Part shown: positions 5,636-7,286 of the stretch, piece by piece
How positions within the stretch are numbered: position 1 is the first letter of the stretch
Layout of the letters: every line of letters begins with the position of its first letter
Origin: Planctomycetaceae bacterium
GTDB lineage: Bacteria; Planctomycetota; Planctomycetia; Pirellulales; Thermoguttaceae
Reading direction: 5' to 3'
NCBI GenBank assembly: GCA_009776995.1
Contig: WRMR01000254.1
Span: 1 to 7,286 of the forward strand
Length of the DNA stretch: 7,286 bases
Position numbers and translations under genes: made by a program
Notes under the pieces: model-generated
Seen by the model: the letters and a program-made list of their open reading frames with translations, nothing else
Databases searched by the model: none
What the model was told of the DNA's origin: nothing

Positions 5636-6851
5636 TGACGTTTTCAGCCAAATGATTTTTGAACAAGCTCTTACAGCCTTCGGCCTCCATTCCCGCGATT
5701 TTGCGCCCGGTGGTATTGAGGGCAAGGTCGTCGAGATTTTTGGCAGTAACCCATTCGGTTTGATATTTTGCACGGTTTTTCCTGCCGACAGTTTCAGCGG
5801 CGAAAACCTTGAGCGTGATTTTGAATCGCGTGACAACATGCCGAAATTCCGCCAGTTGGTCGTGCAACACAACTTGATAACCCGTCAAATGTTTGATATT
5901 GATACAATAATCGAAAAAATCGGGTTGTTGGACATCGTGGTTCAATTCACAACGCGGAAAATCCCAAAGTCCCGCCCAGCGAACACCTTGGGGATAATGC
6001 ATCATCAGATATTTTCCGTGTTTTTTGATGACCAGCGCGACTTCTGTTCGTTCTTCGAAATTTTTCTCTGTTTTCAAAGCGGGAATAACGTGTTGCAAAC
6101 CCTGTTGTGCCGTCCGGCATAGTGAGACAACCGGGCACTTGGCACAATCAGGAGATTTCGGTGCACAAATCAAACTGCCGAGTTCCATCAGTGCCTGGTT
6201 CATTTGGCCGTACAATGGCAACCGTGAACAAAGCGTGTGAGTCGCTGTCTGTGATCGCGGAATAACAGATTGTTTCGGCAACACAAGTTCGGCCATCTGC
6301 CAGAGCAACTTGTTCCCGGCGGCTTTCGTTGGATCGTCGGGATACGCCAGTAGCCGGGCATGCAATCGTATCGTGTTGGCCTCAAGTATCGGTCGGCGTT
6401 GATGGTACGCAATCGAACAAATCGCCCCGGCGGTGTAGCGGCCAATGCCCGGAAGCGAAAGCACGTCATCGAAAATGTTCGGAAACGTGCCGCCATGCGC
6501 GGAAACGATCATTTGGGCGGCCCGGTGCAACTGTGTGGCTCGTCGGTAATAGCCCAATCCTTCCCAATAACGTAACACATCGACTTCCGATGCGGTGGCC
6601 AACGATTGCACGTCGGGAAACCGTTCCAGGAATCGATAGTAATAGCCTTCGACCGCCGCTGTGGTGGTCTGTTGCAACATGATTTCGCTGACCCAAACCT
6701 TGTAGGGATCAACAGTACCCCGCCAAGGAAGCTCGCGGGCATGTTTTTCGTACCAAGCCAACAGCTTGCGGCGAAATGATTGTAGCCATTTTGTGTCGGG
6801 CAATGCCTCTCGCAGAGGGCACAAAGGATGCAGAGAATTCTGATTTTTCAT
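5586..6851 (-). CDS. mutY: A/G-specific adenine glycosylase with divergent active-site and 8-oxoguanine-recognition motifs
   Basis: MutY removes adenine mispaired with 8-oxoguanine in base-excision repair. The chosen start ATG 6851 gives 421 residues and has AGAGGG about 5 bases upstream. TTG 6803 or TTG 6890 are alternatives. The HhH-GPD core spans about 22-230, with LPWRG at 41-45, catalytic Glu56 in SEIMLQQT, and the hairpin LPGIGRYTAGAI at 133-144. The 4Fe-4S cluster ligands C229, C236, C239 and C245 show the normal C-x6-C-x2-C-x5-C spacing. A C-terminal NUDIX-like domain follows (about 268-400, RWAGLWDFPR). Oddities: the usual catalytic Asp (LDGN) is Glu157 in LEAN; the FSH motif appears as VTR at 340-342; about 20 residues (193-212) look inserted; and residues of about 5-20 and 407-421 are encoded by dispersed repeats. 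Family membership is secure, but full activity is not. Confidence 0.9.
   Translation of the reverse strand: MKNQNSLHPLCPLREALPDTKWLQSFRRKLLAWYEKHARELPWRGTVDPYKVWVSEIMLQQTTTAAVEGYYYRFLERFPDVQSLATASEVDVLRYWEGLGYYRRATQLHRAAQMIVSAHGGTFPNIFDDVLSLPGIGRYTAGAICSIAYHQRRPILEANTIRLHARLLAYPDDPTKAAGNKLLWQMAELVLPKQSVIPRSQTATHTLCSRLPLYGQMNQALMELGSLICAPKSPDCAKCPVVSLCRTAQQGLQHVIPALKTEKNFEERTEVALVIKKHGKYLMMHYPQGVRWAGLWDFPRCELNHDVQQPDFFDYCINIKHLTGYQVVLHDQLAEFRHVVTRFKITLKVFAAETVGRKNRAKYQTEWVTAKNLDDLALNTTGRKIAGMEAEGCKSLFKNHLAENVKGTLMTHETDRADQHR
6217..6276 (-). repeat. Putative 60-base in-frame insertion within mutY
   Basis: On the minus strand this stretch encodes residues 193-212, including SVIPRSQTATHTLCSR. 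It is extra relative to E. coli MutY as I recall it, where the segment after the corresponding Pro is about 18 residues shorter before FNQA. TTGCC occurs just before it (6281-6277) and at its end (6221-6217), as a target duplication or slippage would leave. Its ends are weakly inverted (CCGAAACAA and TTGTTCACGG). Confidence 0.4.
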
Positions 6852-6877
6852 TTTTCCCTCTGCGCTTTCCTCGCCTC
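6808..6877. repeat. CTCGCAGAGG hairpin element, copy 2, containing the mutY start
   Basis: CTCGCAGAGGGC, GCAGAGAATTC and CCCTCTGCGCTTTCCTCG occur in the same order as in the copy at 276-332. Here GCAGAG (6830-6835) can pair with CTCTGC (6858-6863) around a loop holding the mutY start codon. The AGAGGG ribosome-binding site (minus strand, about 6861-6856) overlaps one arm. Confidence 0.55.
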
Positions 6878-6906
6878 GACATGAAGGCAAGAATCATTCC
6901 GTGTTT

Positions 6907-6924
6907 CATCTGTGAAAATCCGTG
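6907..6924. repeat. Dispersed repeat GGATTTTCACRGAT, copy 3
   Basis: CATCTGTGAAAATCCGTG is the reverse complement of CACGGATTTTCACAGATG and matches the copies at 5401 and 5572. It lies between ruvX and mutY. Confidence 0.5.
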
Positions 6925-6937
6925 ACCAACAAAAAAA

Positions 6938-6950
6938 TCCCGTCATTGCG
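6938..6950. repeat. Third copy of the TCCCGTCATTGCG motif
   Basis: The 13 bases are the exact reverse complement of 3748-3760 and match the arm at 3790-3801 over 12 bases. The copy lies alone, without a partner arm, between ruvX and mutY. Confidence 0.6.
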
Positions 6951-6987
6951 CTATGATCCATTCTGACAACCAATCCTTATATGCGAA

Positions 6988-7286
6988 TCAGTTATTGTCA
7001 TCCAGAGGCAGGTAACGTGACGTACCTCGGCAACCGGATTCGAGGTAGGAGGTCAGCAGGATTTGTGCGGCGAGTTTGTCGAGTTTCTGCTTTCGTTTTT
7101 TTCGGGTGACGTTCGCTTCAATGAGATAGCCTTCCGCTTCGACCGAAGTGTAACGTTCGTCGTAATAATCGACGGGCACACCGGTTAGTTCACCCAGCCA
7201 TTGTCCGAAGGCGATTGCCTCTTGTGCTTTTTCGCTCAGGCCGCCGCTGAGGTGCAGCGGCAGTCCGACGACAAACTGCGTGACCT
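6988..7286 (-). CDS. ruvX: Putative Holliday junction resolvase / pre-16S rRNA nuclease, C-terminal part
   Basis: The frame enters at the right edge (first whole codon 7284-7282) and ends at TGA 6990-6988, giving 98 visible residues of a family that is usually about 140 long. The first 40 or so, with the first catalytic Asp, lie outside the window. Visible family marks are FVVGLPLHLSGG (residues 4-15), the DERYTS motif (42-47) that carries conserved acidic residues, and KLDKLAAQILLTSYL (67-81), with the third conserved Asp at position 69. RuvX/YqgF is an RNase H-fold nuclease implicated in trimming the 5' end of 16S rRNA and, by structural analogy, in Holliday junction processing. The tail after TSYLES is about 15 residues long and low in recognisable features. 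mutY follows on the same strand after 136 bases of repeat-rich DNA, so co-transcription is possible but unproven. Confidence 0.9.
   Translation of the reverse strand, partial: VTQFVVGLPLHLSGGLSEKAQEAIAFGQWLGELTGVPVDYYDERYTSVEAEGYLIEANVTRKKRKQKLDKLAAQILLTSYLESGCRGTSRYLPLDDNN

Noticed and set aside
5592..6122. Plus-strand open frame of 176 codons opposite mutY
   Set aside because: It is antisense to the MutY C-terminal domain, whose NUDIX-like and cluster motifs are clear. No ribosome-binding site or family match was seen.

Overview
The window most likely comes from a member of the Planctomycetota (possibly Pirellulales-like) with moderate GC content. This is an inference. It rests mainly on the large exported multihaem protein, which joins a carbohydrate-binding-like N-terminus to a region resembling the alpha subunit of hydrazine synthase (HzsA), an architecture common in that phylum. 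Housekeeping genes standing singly and intergenic spaces packed with short degenerate dispersed repeats fit the same picture. No rRNA, tRNA or CRISPR array was seen.

Layout. At the left edge (1-550) the minus strand carries the first 36 codons of a gene that runs out of the window, possibly a transposase. Upstream of it are two very small minus-strand reading frames, one with an ideal Shine-Dalgarno site. They may be the two halves of one gene broken by repeat DNA. A strong sigma70-type promoter at 482-510 points right into the dominant gene of the window (653-3727), which encodes an exported 1024-residue HzsA-related cytochrome with three CXXCH haem motifs. It converges on hisD (histidinol dehydrogenase, minus strand, 3828-5189). 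A perfect 12-bp inverted repeat lies between the two stop codons. A gene-free stretch of about 400 bases (5190-5585) holds the hisD promoter, a GC-rich hairpin and repeat fragments. Then come mutY (adenine glycosylase, minus, 5586-6851) and the C-terminal two thirds of ruvX/yqgF (minus, 6988 to the right edge).

The genes do not form an obvious pathway. The HzsA-like cytochrome stands alone without visible partners, hisD is separated from other histidine genes, and mutY and ruvX are unrelated housekeeping functions. No hydrazine synthase beta or gamma subunit is present, so anammox should not be inferred.

The most unusual part is mutY. Both ends of its reading frame appear to be built from dispersed intergenic repeats, and its start codon and ribosome-binding site sit within one copy of a repeat hairpin. 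It seems to carry a 60-base in-frame insertion flanked by TTGCC. Two expected functional positions differ from textbook MutY: the catalytic Asp is Glu, and the FSH 8-oxoguanine-recognition motif reads VTR.
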